Shown here: one piece after another, positions 1 through 7,193 of the stretch
Numbering within the stretch: position 1 is the stretch's first letter
Layout of the letters: each line of letters begins with the position of its first letter
Source: Halorubrum sp. Atlit-26R
Lineage (GTDB): Archaea; Halobacteriota; Halobacteria; Halobacteriales; Haloferacaceae
DNA length: 64,000 nt
Assembly (NCBI RefSeq): GCF_003666015.1
Contig: NZ_QPLT01000002.1
Span: 186,001 to 250,000, forward strand
Reading direction: 5' to 3'
Notes under the pieces: model-generated
Databases searched by the model: none
The model's input: the letters and a program-made list of their open reading frames with translations, nothing else
What the model was told of the DNA's origin: nothing
Program-made: the position numbers and the translations under genes

Positions 1-225
1 GGCCCGTGACTCGACGAGCCGGGTCAGGGCGGGGTTCGGTCCGGCCTCCGGCGTGACCCGGAGCCGGCTCGCGAAGAAGAACGGCCGCGGTGACGGGGTC
101 TCGCGCTCGTAGCGCGTCGTCCCGGCCGTGACCGAGACCGGGCCGGCCTCGAAGGGGCGCTCCGTCGCCTCCGCGACGAGCGTCCAGCCGTCGAGGCGGT
201 CGCCGGGGACGGCCGGTGGCTCCAT
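1..225 (-). CDS. Uncharacterised haloarchaeal protein, N-terminal part only
   Basis: The first 75 codons of a minus-strand gene run off the left edge of the window. It opens with an ATG at 223-225 (MEPPAVPGDRLDGWTLVAEA). Composition and codon use match the neighbouring core genes, and no stop interrupts the frame. No signal peptide or catalytic motif is visible in this part, and I do not recognise the family. Nothing can be said about function from this fragment. Confidence 0.6.
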   Translation of the reverse strand, partial: MEPPAVPGDRLDGWTLVAEATERPFEAGPVSVTAGTTRYERETPSPRPFFFASRLRVTPEAGPNPALTRLVESRA

Positions 226-344
226 GGTCCCGCCTCTCTCCGGACGGGAATAAAACGGACGGGCGGCGGGAGAGAGGTCAGACCGGCGACGGTCGAGGAG
301 TCATATCGGCGGCGTGAGGAGGATCCGTGCGGGCGAAAACGCGG

Positions 345-665
345 TCAGTGGTCGTCCTCGCGCCACTTGTGTTCGCACTCGGTACAGACGAAAAAGCGGG
401 TTTCGGACTCGTCGGCCGCGCGGATCTGCTGCATGTACCAGTACGCCTGGTCGTTGTCGCACTCGGGACACTGGGCGGTCGTCGTCGGGAGCCCCTTGTC
501 CTCGGCGTCGCTCACGTCGACGATTTCGGACTCGACCTGCGACTCGGTGGTCCACTCGTCGTCGCCGTCCTCGCGCCCGATCTCGTGGCCGCAGGAGTCG
601 CACACCCAGTGGTCCTCGCCCTCGCCGGACTTCATCATGGATCCGCACTCGTCGCAGAACTTCAT
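345..665 (-). CDS. tfs: Transcription factor S (TFS), RNA polymerase cleavage factor
   Basis: 106 residues, the normal length for archaeal TFS, the TFIIS-like factor that makes stalled RNA polymerase cleave its transcript. The N-terminal zinc ribbon is C4-x2-C7 with C22-x2-C25. An acidic linker leads to a second ribbon, C66-x2-C69 with C94-x2-C97. The tip of the C-terminal hairpin carries the catalytic acidic pair D85-E86 (RAADESETRFF), which enters the polymerase active site. The gene looks single, with a short gap before alaX. A divergent second copy at 51236-51553 lacks this acidic pair, so this is the one expected to be active. Confidence 0.93.
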   Translation of the reverse strand: MKFCDECGSMMKSGEGEDHWVCDSCGHEIGREDGDDEWTTESQVESEIVDVSDAEDKGLPTTTAQCPECDNDQAYWYMQQIRAADESETRFFVCTECEHKWREDDH

Positions 666-747
666 GCCCGAACCTACCGCGGATCGTATTTAAACGGCGG
701 GATCGCGGACGAGCGCCGAACCGGCCCTCGCGGCGCCGACGCCGCCG

Positions 748-1563
748 TCAGTCCGCGTCGACGTGTTCGGCGAGCGCGAACCGGACGCGCTCCTCGTCGG
801 GGCCCTTCGTCTCCCGCCCGGTGACGACGACCTCGCCGATGTCGGCCGTGTTCGAGACGTGGGTCCCGGCGCAGGCGGTGCGGTCGTACGGCTCGTTCGC
901 GTCGTCCGCGCCCGCGATCTCGACGATCCGGAGCTCCTCGATCGAGTCGGGGAGGAGGTCGATCCGCGTGCGGTCGGTGTCCAGCGTCGCCTCCGCGGTC
1001 TCGCGGTCCATCGTGTAGCTCGACACCGCTCGCCCGTCCGCGACGAGTTCGTTGAGCCGCGCCTCGATCCGGTCGAGGTCGGCGTCGGCGAACCGGTCGT
1101 ACTCGGCGTCGAGGCGCGCGCGGTCGTGATACAGCTGGTTCCCGGTCGTCCGCGCGTCGAACTCGTCGAGCAGCAGCGCCGACAGCAGGTGCTGTGCGGT
1201 GTGATACCGCGAGTGCGCCGCGCGGCGGTCGGCGTCGATCTCGCAGGCGACCTCGGTACCGGGTTCCGGGAGCGCGGGCGGTTCGTCCGCGTCGACCGCC
1301 CCGTCGTCGGGATCGGCCGCCGCGTTGACCGGTTCGATCTCGTGGTACACCGTGTCCCGCATCTCGACGTCGACGACGCGCCAGCGGGCGGTTCCGCCGT
1401 CGCCGACGACCCGGATCGTTCCGGCGTCGTGCGGCTGGCCGCCGCCGGTCGGGTAGAAGTGAGTCCGGTCGAGGACGATCCGGTCCGGGTCCGACAGGAC
1501 GCGCTCGACGGTCGCCTCGAACGCCGTCACCGCGTCGTCGGCGAGGTAGAGTCGCTCTGTCAC
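748..1563 (-). CDS. alaX: Alanyl-tRNA editing protein (AlaX family)
   Basis: 271 residues. It is a free-standing editing domain related to that of AlaRS, expected to remove serine or glycine wrongly attached to tRNA-Ala. Visible motifs are the FYPTGGGQPHD stretch near the N-terminus, the zinc-binding HTAQH (HxxxH) and CAGTH (CxxxH) near the C-terminus. An in-frame ATG exists further upstream, but a TATA-like GATATATC at 1588-1595 lies 25-32 bases before a GTG at 1561-1563. The GTG (VTERLYLADD) is therefore preferred, as a leaderless start. The extra 21 residues of the longer reading look non-conserved. Confidence 0.9.
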   Translation of the reverse strand: MTERLYLADDAVTAFEATVERVLSDPDRIVLDRTHFYPTGGGQPHDAGTIRVVGDGGTARWRVVDVEMRDTVYHEIEPVNAAADPDDGAVDADEPPALPEPGTEVACEIDADRRAAHSRYHTAQHLLSALLLDEFDARTTGNQLYHDRARLDAEYDRFADADLDRIEARLNELVADGRAVSSYTMDRETAEATLDTDRTRIDLLPDSIEELRIVEIAGADDANEPYDRTACAGTHVSNTADIGEVVVTGRETKGPDEERVRFALAEHVDAD

Positions 1564-1587
1564 GGGTGCCGGAAGGGGCGCCGGCGA

Positions 1588-1595
1588 GATATATC
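1588..1595 (-). promoter_or_regulatory. TATA element of alaX
   Basis: GATATATC sits 25-32 bases before the GTG start at 1563. This places transcription start at or next to the start codon and decides the start choice for alaX. Confidence 0.6.
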
Positions 1596-1695
1596 CACGG
1601 CTCGCCGCGACCGCTTCGGGGCGCACCGGCCGGAAAGCTATCCCGCGGCGGCAGAGTCGGGCGCCCTCACGTCTCCGAACGGCTGTGTTGAATCG

Positions 1696-1836
1696 TTATA
1701 CAGCAGCGAGGTGGGCCGCTAAATCAAAGGAGTTGAAGCCGGAGACTTCAGTTCGATCTTCACAGGCCACTGAGGCCTGATCGACAGCGGTGGTTATCAT
1801 ACCCAATACTTTGACCGAAAGCTTATCGGTTTCAGA
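1696..1836 (-). pseudogene. Unrecognised gene remnant in the alaX-pilin gap
   Basis: The 333-base gap between alaX and the 1897 gene is AT-richer than the surroundings. On the minus strand it holds an open frame of about 46 codons ending at 1696 (…VLGMITTAVDQASVACEDRT…). Its amino-acid mix looks protein-like, but no full gene is present. It may be the 3' end of a gene left by the rearrangement that brought in the adjacent pilin genes. I cannot name it, and it may be chance. Confidence 0.2.
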
Positions 1837-1896
1837 TTGACGACGTGTTCGTAGCGGCCTGCCGGGGCACTTGATGCTGCTTCGTCGAGAATACTC

Positions 1897-3408
1897 ATGA
1901 CACCGCCCACGACACCTCGAAGCCGGGAACGAGGGCAGTCGACCCTCATCGGGTTCGTCCTGTTGATCGGGATGATTGTCGTAGCAGCGTCGGTGACCCT
2001 CTACTTCGGAACCGCCATGATGGGCGACCTCAGGGGCGAAATTCAGGGGCAAGACGCGGAACAGACGATGCGGGAGATCGACTCCCGGCTGAGTGAGGTC
2101 GCGTTCAGCGACAACCTCCAACACACGCTCGCTTTCGACCCCAGCGAGGGCCAATCGGTACGCATCGCCGACAACGCGGAGATGGTGATCGAACTCGACG
2201 GCGGCCCAAGCTGTACCCCGTTCGTGATTCCGATGGGATCGCTTCACTACGAGAGCGACGGTCACTCGACCGTCACCTATCAGGGCGGTGGGATCTGGAG
2301 AGCGACGCCGAGCGGCAACGAGATGGTTTCGCCTCCCGATATGGAGTACAAGGACGGAACGCTGACGTTCCCGTCCGTGAACATCAACGGCAGCGCCGGC
2401 GGACAGGTGGAGACGCTCCAGGCGACGAAGAACCTCGAATACTCTCGTGAACGCTCTCGCGAGTACTCCCAGCTTATGGCGAACTGCTCGAACGCGTCGC
2501 AGATGACCGTTACCGTCGAGAGCCGCTACGCCGACGTGTGGGGCAGATACCTCGAAAGTGAAGTCTCGACGAATTCGACGTACGACCTCGACAACGCCGA
2601 TCCCGACGACGACTCGGTGACGGTAACGATCTCCGAGGGCGTGGACTTCGGCGTCGGGGGGAACGAAAGCGAGATCAGCGTCTCGGAGAACGCGACTGTC
2701 TCGACGACGGTCCTGGGAACGGAGGTGTCCAGTCAGACGCCCATCTGGTGGGGCGGCATGCGAAAATACTGGGCCCCGGTTACGATGGGAGTCGTGACCG
2801 ACGACGAGCAGATGCGACCGTGGCCCGACGGACCGTACGATCCGGGTGACCCCGTCACCGCCGAGCAGAACCTCAACGACCGAGAGACTCAACTCTCCGA
2901 GTGGACTCACGAGTTCGAAGTCGAGGCGGGAGCGACAGTGTCGGTCCGAGCGACGCAGTGGTCGTGTGCAGATTACGACTACGCCGGGGCGGACACGTAC
3001 GACGGAGCGACGTGGTATCACTACAACTGCGACGATCTCGGCTCGGTGAATCTCCGGACGGACGCGTCCGCGGGTGAGAATCCGGAGAACGTCAGAGTGC
3101 TCAAGAACGGCGACGAGATGCCGGTGATAGAGACGAGGTACCGGCAGCGCAACGCCGAAGAAGTTCTCGGCCCGCTGCTCAACGAGACGGGACACCTACA
3201 GCTTGAGGACAACCAAGTGGTGTTCCTCTTCGAGATCACCGACCCGGACGCTACGTGGGAGAGCGCGAAAGACGATATCGGCGATCCCAATTACAACGAC
3301 GCGATCGTACTGTTGGAGATAGAAGACCAGGAGGGCAAGGAGGTCGCCGGTGGGTTCGAGATCAGACTGACGACGAACGAGGTCATCATCGAGACCACCA
3401 ACGAGTGA
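1897..3408 (+). CDS. Pilin-like secreted protein with class III-type N-terminus (DUF7289-like)
   Basis: 503 residues. A short arginine-rich start is followed by RERGQSTLIGFVLLIGMIVV, a hydrophobic helix of the kind found at the N-terminus of archaeal type IV pilins and pseudopilins. After it comes a short helical stretch (QDAEQTMREIDSRLSEVAF). The long exposed region has many N-glycosylation sequons (NGS, NCS, NAS, NST, NES, NAT), as expected outside the cell. It is transcribed towards the five minus-strand pilin-like genes and converges with them at 3409-3479. The DUF7289 assignment rests on family resemblance I recall. GC content is clearly lower than in flanking core genes. Confidence 0.75.
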   Translation: MTPPTTPRSRERGQSTLIGFVLLIGMIVVAASVTLYFGTAMMGDLRGEIQGQDAEQTMREIDSRLSEVAFSDNLQHTLAFDPSEGQSVRIADNAEMVIELDGGPSCTPFVIPMGSLHYESDGHSTVTYQGGGIWRATPSGNEMVSPPDMEYKDGTLTFPSVNINGSAGGQVETLQATKNLEYSRERSREYSQLMANCSNASQMTVTVESRYADVWGRYLESEVSTNSTYDLDNADPDDDSVTVTISEGVDFGVGGNESEISVSENATVSTTVLGTEVSSQTPIWWGGMRKYWAPVTMGVVTDDEQMRPWPDGPYDPGDPVTAEQNLNDRETQLSEWTHEFEVEAGATVSVRATQWSCADYDYAGADTYDGATWYHYNCDDLGSVNLRTDASAGENPENVRVLKNGDEMPVIETRYRQRNAEEVLGPLLNETGHLQLEDNQVVFLFEITDPDATWESAKDDIGDPNYNDAIVLLEIEDQEGKEVAGGFEIRLTTNEVIIETTNE

Positions 3409-3479
3409 GCGAATCGCTCAGCCGATCGAAATCGAGCCGCTCGTCTCGGCCTCGCCCGGGCCTTGCCGTCACGGGCCTG

Positions 3480-4235
3480 TTACGGCAGGAACCCTACCGT
3501 CACCTTGGTCGTCCGAACGTACACGGTATCGGCCTCGCACGTGTAGCCCGCTGCCGTCTGGTTCCATCCCTCGCGGTCGGCGAACCACCCTTCCCAAGCT
3601 TTCTCGTGACGTGACTCCTCGACCCGGATCGTCACGTTTCGAGCCACGTCGGCCTCGTTGACGACGGTCCCGTTTTCCCGCCTCGGGTAGTACATTCCGG
3701 AGTCCTGCTTCGCGACCGTGACCAGTACCGATCCGTCCCCACTCGTCGACGTGACGTTACCGCGCGGATCGATCTCGACCAACGAGATGATCGCCTTCCC
3801 GTCTCGACACGTCACGGTCGGTGGGCGTGACACGAATCCGTAGTCGTCGTTCGTCCGCAGGACCGCTCCGTTCTCGTAGCTTATCTCGGTCTCGTCTTTC
3901 GCGTACGAGAGTGACCCGGTTCGGACGGTCTCCGCGAACGTCCCGTTATCGAGTCCAACAGACACGGTGAACCTCGCGGTGCGGTCCAGCGATAGCGTGC
4001 CTCCCGATAGTCGGAACTCGCCCGCCCGTGTCGGCGCGTTTCCCCGCTCGATGTCGTGAAAGTTCTCCGCGAGCACCGACATCGCGCGCTCGGTGTTGTG
4101 TATCTGTTCCTCCTGCTGTTGCTCGGTGATAGCGGCGAATCCGCCGGTGTACACGGCGCTGACAGCGAGTAGGATGAGTGAAAACGAGAGGACGAATCCG
4201 ACCATGTCGCTTACGGCGCGCTCGTTCGCAGTCAT
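3480..4235 (-). CDS. Pilin-like membrane-anchored protein, last gene of the pilin operon
   Basis: 251 residues from the ATG at 4233-4235 (MTANERAVSDMVGFVLSFSL). One N-terminal hydrophobic helix (about residues 11-33) is followed by a QQQ-rich turn, a helical segment (TERAMSVLAENFHDIE) and a beta-rich exodomain with several NxT/S sequons. This matches the layout of haloarchaeal minor pilin or pseudopilin proteins. The start overlaps the stop of the gene before it by four bases (ATGA), so the two are translationally coupled. A longer upstream frame exists but would run through the neighbouring gene in another frame. Confidence 0.75.
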   Translation of the reverse strand: MTANERAVSDMVGFVLSFSLILLAVSAVYTGGFAAITEQQQEEQIHNTERAMSVLAENFHDIERGNAPTRAGEFRLSGGTLSLDRTARFTVSVGLDNGTFAETVRTGSLSYAKDETEISYENGAVLRTNDDYGFVSRPPTVTCRDGKAIISLVEIDPRGNVTSTSGDGSVLVTVAKQDSGMYYPRRENGTVVNEADVARNVTIRVEESRHEKAWEGWFADREGWNQTAAGYTCEADTVYVRTTKVTVGFLP

Positions 4236-4717
4236 GGCTGCGCACGCTCCACGCGGACCGCGGTCCCGTTGTGAACGAGTCTGATCGCCCCTCCGAAGGC
4301 GGTCGACTCGACGGTGTCGATGTCGTCGCGGACGGGGATCACGACCGGGGTTTCGATCGCCCGCGATTCGAGCACGAGGCAGGCGTCCGTCCGACAGTCT
4401 CCGTAATTCGATGTCAGTCGCACTCGGTAGCGTGAGTTCACGACCCGCTCGGGGTGTGACGTCTCGACGGTCATCGTCGAGTTCGTCGGGTCGGCGACGC
4501 GGTCCAGTGCCGTGAGTTCCGTCCCGATCCGTTCTCCGATCGTCGTGAGTTCGCCCTCTACCGCCCGCTCGCGTTGCGTTTCGACCGCGCCGCCCGCAGT
4601 GATGATGAGCCCGGCGATCAGCACGGAGGTAATCCCCATCGTGAGTACGTGTGTCAACGCGACCGAAACCCCCCGCCGGTCGCCCCGAAGCCGGTCTGTT
4701 ACACCGAGGCCTTTCAT
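4232..4717 (-). CDS. Pilin-like protein (DUF7266-like)
   Basis: 161 residues. RRGVSVALTHVLTMGITSVL begins the N-terminal hydrophobic helix, which reaches about residue 43. An amphipathic helix (RERAVEGELTTIGERIGTEL) and a small beta-rich domain with a possible disulfide pair (DCRTDAC) follow. ATGA overlaps tie it to both neighbours. The resemblance to DUF7266 is from memory, and the structural class (a single-helix pilin-like anchor) is directly visible. It is probably a minor pilus component handled by the ATPase and platform encoded at 7183-13203. Confidence 0.75.
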   Translation of the reverse strand: MKGLGVTDRLRGDRRGVSVALTHVLTMGITSVLIAGLIITAGGAVETQRERAVEGELTTIGERIGTELTALDRVADPTNSTMTVETSHPERVVNSRYRVRLTSNYGDCRTDACLVLESRAIETPVVIPVRDDIDTVESTAFGGAIRLVHNGTAVRVERAQP

Positions 4718-5637
4718 TCCGAATCTCCCCCGATCCGGACCGTGATCTGCGACTCCGCGGACACTTTGTCGCTCGCGTATTCGACGTCGACGACGGCGGT
4801 CGACAGCTCGCGGCCGACGTACGGCTGACCGTCACCAGGGTCGGTGTGGAAGTTCCCGGTGTCGACGTCGCTGGCCTCGTCGACGAGGATATGATACGCA
4901 CCGTCGGACCGGTGACCGTTTTCCACGCGGAGGTCGTACGGGGCGTCCAGTCCCGGAGCGAACGAGAAGCGCTGGGTTCCGTTGATCGCTCCGCCGGTGA
5001 CGTTCACCCGAGTCGCGTTCCCCGAGACCGACTCGCTGACCGTGGTTCCGTTGTCGTACGTGACCTCGACGCTGACGGTATTCGACGGGCCTTGGCTAAC
5101 GTTGAGGCGCCAATCGCCGCCGTCCTCGCCCTCGGCGATGAACGTCGTCGGCGTCGGGCTCCGCGGTTCGATGACGAGCTCGAACGGGGTGGATTCGTTG
5201 AACGTCGCGTTCTCCACGAGGGTCCAGTCGCTTTGGTTCGACCGCGAGAGGACGGCTCGCGAGCGGTTGCTCTGCCGAAGAGCCTCTCTTTCGAGCTCGG
5301 ACGCGCTCTCGTTCAGCGTCACATCGAGATACGCCGGCCGCCGGTCGACGATCTGCTCCGCCTTCCGATCGCCGTAAACGGTCAACGTCGCGTTCAATTC
5401 GTGGATGTCGACGTAGCCGTCTCGTTGTCCAAGTCGGTCGGTGAGGCGGTCCACGTCCGTTCGAACGACTTCCAACTGTCGCTCCACCTCGTTCATCTCC
5501 CCGAGGGAACTTCCGGGGTTGGTGTTTTGGGTGTAGATCGTAGAGTTCAGCACGACGACGAGTGCCAAGAGACTCGCCGCCATCACGACCGCCCCCACGA
5601 GCATCAGTTGACCGCGGTCGTCGAGCTTCGGGATCAC
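4714..5637 (-). CDS. Pilin-like glycoprotein with N-terminal membrane helix
   Basis: 307 residues from a GTG at 5635-5637. This start overlaps the upstream stop by four bases (GTGA), and the next possible starts would cut into the helix. DDRGQLMLVGAVVMAASLLA marks the membrane anchor. Residues about 45-75 form a heptad-like helix (NEVERQLEVVRTDVDRLTDR). The remainder is beta-rich with more than ten NxT/S sequons, so it is almost certainly extracellular and glycosylated. It is the largest protein of the five-gene overlapping operon. Family name not recognised with certainty. Confidence 0.7.
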   Translation of the reverse strand: MIPKLDDRGQLMLVGAVVMAASLLALVVVLNSTIYTQNTNPGSSLGEMNEVERQLEVVRTDVDRLTDRLGQRDGYVDIHELNATLTVYGDRKAEQIVDRRPAYLDVTLNESASELEREALRQSNRSRAVLSRSNQSDWTLVENATFNESTPFELVIEPRSPTPTTFIAEGEDGGDWRLNVSQGPSNTVSVEVTYDNGTTVSESVSGNATRVNVTGGAINGTQRFSFAPGLDAPYDLRVENGHRSDGAYHILVDEASDVDTGNFHTDPGDGQPYVGRELSTAVVDVEYASDKVSAESQITVRIGGDSE

Positions 5638-6260
5638 CAGACGACCACCCGTACTTCGACCACGTTTACCAGCGTCGGGTCGTCGAGGTCCGCGGCGTAG
5701 AACTCCGAGACGTTCCCTCCGAGGGTACCGCCGGGTGCGTGTGTCAACTCCATCCCGTCGTGAAGCGCTATCGAACGGGTCGCGGTGACCGCGTTTCGAC
5801 CGGGGGCCCCTTGGACGAACAGCGGCTCCGTCTCCGTCGTCTTCCCCTGCGTCTGATAATCCAGATAGACGTTGTACCGATAGAACCGGGAAGTGAACGT
5901 CTCTTCGAGGAGAATACACAGCGTGAGCGGCTCGTCCGCTATCGTTTCGGGGCAGGCATCGCCGGGCTGGTACGCGGTCGGCCACCCCGATTGTCCGTCC
6001 TGGGAGTCCCAATACAGTGCGGCTTCACGAAGCGCGCCCCGCTCGTGAGCGGCCGCGAGAACGTCGTCTGTCTGCGTCCCCAACTGCGCCATCGTTTCCC
6101 GATCGATCGTTCCGGCCGTGGTGGGCGTAATCACCACCGCAGTCGTCGCTAACAGTAGCGCCGTGAGGATCACGACTGCGGAAATAACGCCTTCGAGAGT
6201 GTACGCTTGCCCGCGATCCGCGTCGGACGGCGGTCGCCGTTTCGGCGGACCGGTTACCAT
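5634..6260 (-). CDS. Pilin-like protein (DUF7288-like)
   Basis: 208 residues. RGQAYTLEGVISAVVILTAL opens a hydrophobic helix at about residues 17-45, after a basic cytoplasmic leader. The segment TMAQLGTQTDDVLAAAHERG looks like the assembly helix of a pilin. The rest is a small exodomain with two cysteines that could pair (DACPET and LTLCIL). Its stop overlaps the GTG of the next gene, and its start overlaps the preceding gene by seven bases. Assignment to DUF7288 is by recalled similarity. Confidence 0.72.
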   Translation of the reverse strand: MVTGPPKRRPPSDADRGQAYTLEGVISAVVILTALLLATTAVVITPTTAGTIDRETMAQLGTQTDDVLAAAHERGALREAALYWDSQDGQSGWPTAYQPGDACPETIADEPLTLCILLEETFTSRFYRYNVYLDYQTQGKTTETEPLFVQGAPGRNAVTATRSIALHDGMELTHAPGGTLGGNVSEFYAADLDDPTLVNVVEVRVVVW

Positions 6261-6733
6261 AGTCGCACCTCGATACGACAGGTAGCGGTACAGGTGTGGT
6301 TACCCACGTAGCCCGACTCCGGGACGACGACGCGTGTCGCGGCGGCCGTGGACTCGCCCTGATACGGCGGGCCGACCGTGTGTTGGACCGTCCCGTTTCC
6401 GTCCACGAGCGTCACGTTCACGTCGCTCTGTTCGGCCGTCGGTATTCCGTCCAAATTAGACTCGTTCGCGAAAAACGAGTCAGTTTCAGCGCCGTCGAGC
6501 ACGTTCTTCGAGTCGGGTTGGGTGACCTCCGAGAGCACTTCGGCGGCGTACCTGTCGGCCTGTGCGGTCTGTGAAGCGTCGACAGGCGCTGTAAACGGTG
6601 TGAAGAGAGTCGGAATGAATCCCACGACGAACGCAGTCGTGAGGAGAAATATCGACACCCCGATGACGTAGTCTTGGAGCGTCTGGCCGCGACGATCCGA
6701 CGTGAGTCGCTTCGATGGGCGAGGTGGTGTCAC
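6254..6733 (-). CDS. Pilin-like protein (DUF7287-like), first gene of the operon
   Basis: 159 residues. The N-terminus SDRRGQTLQDYVIGVSIFLL is a pilin-type hydrophobic helix with a conserved RGQT-x2-D/F-V-G-x-S core. The same core (DDRGQTVLDFVVGMS) appears in the broken gene abutting the platform gene at 7140-7193. This is therefore probably the replacement of that lost orthologue. The exodomain contains two cysteines near the C-terminus (HTCTATC) and two or three NxS/T sequons. A TATA-like element at 6793-6800 would start the five-gene transcript. Confidence 0.75.
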   Translation of the reverse strand: MTPPRPSKRLTSDRRGQTLQDYVIGVSIFLLTTAFVVGFIPTLFTPFTAPVDASQTAQADRYAAEVLSEVTQPDSKNVLDGAETDSFFANESNLDGIPTAEQSDVNVTLVDGNGTVQHTVGPPYQGESTAAATRVVVPESGYVGNHTCTATCRIEVRLW

Positions 6734-6792
6734 TTCGAGTTACCTTACGATCGTTACGGAGGGTGTACGCGTTCCGCGGGATGGTCGCTACC

Positions 6793-6800
6793 GTTATACA
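6793..6800 (-). promoter_or_regulatory. Probable TATA element of the five-gene pilin operon
   Basis: On the minus strand TGTATAAC lies about 60 bases before the ATG at 6733, which would give a leader of roughly 35 bases. The surrounding 6734-6960 is AT-rich and I see no intact gene there. Confidence 0.4.
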
Positions 6801-6963
6801 TCTGAGTTCGGTCGAACGGAGGACCGGCTTTGGAGAGAGTGATTCCGTACGAAATAGAACATTACATGATACTCAGAGAGAGCCGACGTATAAAAACTGC
6901 TCTTAAAATATCAGCTCTGATAAATTCTGACCCACGCTCTCGGGGACAATCTCACGTCGGTGA

Positions 6964-7137
6964 GAAGTTTGCGGAGCGGCGAGTAGCGGATTCGCCGACT
7001 ACGCACTCGTTTCGCTCCATTGTCTCCGGATTCACCTCGATACGTCGTACCGCACGACGATCGACTTGCTCAAAGAGATGCCACAGATAACCGGGGATAT
7101 CGGCCGCAGAGCGGCCGATCTCCGCGTACAGTCCACG
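6964..7137 (+). pseudogene. Remnant of an IS5-type transposase (N-terminal part)
   Basis: Read from just after a stop at 6961-6963, the plus strand encodes GFADYALVSLHCLRIHLDTS and then YRTTIDLLKEMPQITGDIG. This recalls the N-terminal region of haloarchaeal IS5-family transposases, where a (D)YR-x-x-IDLL-x-EMPQI stretch precedes the DDE core. No catalytic domain and no terminal repeats remain. The remnant ends where a truncated pilin-like gene begins at about 7140, so it marks an old insertion and deletion scar. Similarity is from memory and needs a database search. Confidence 0.55.
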
Positions 7138-7193
7138 TCGACCGACATCCCGACGACGAAATCGAGTACGGTCTGGCCGCGGTCATCCGACAT
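7032..7193 (-). pseudogene. Truncated DUF7287-like pilin gene at the platform gene's 3' end
   Basis: An ATG at 7191-7193 overlaps the last 11 bases of the platform gene and encodes MSDDRGQTVLDFVVGMSV. This matches the N-terminus of the intact gene at 6254-6733 in position-specific detail (DRGQT, FVVG, S). After about residue 18, near base 7140, the frame runs into unrelated sequence, namely the complement of the transposase remnant, and stops at 7032. The hydrophobic helix is never completed. It is the stump of the original downstream gene of the ATPase-platform operon. Confidence 0.6.
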
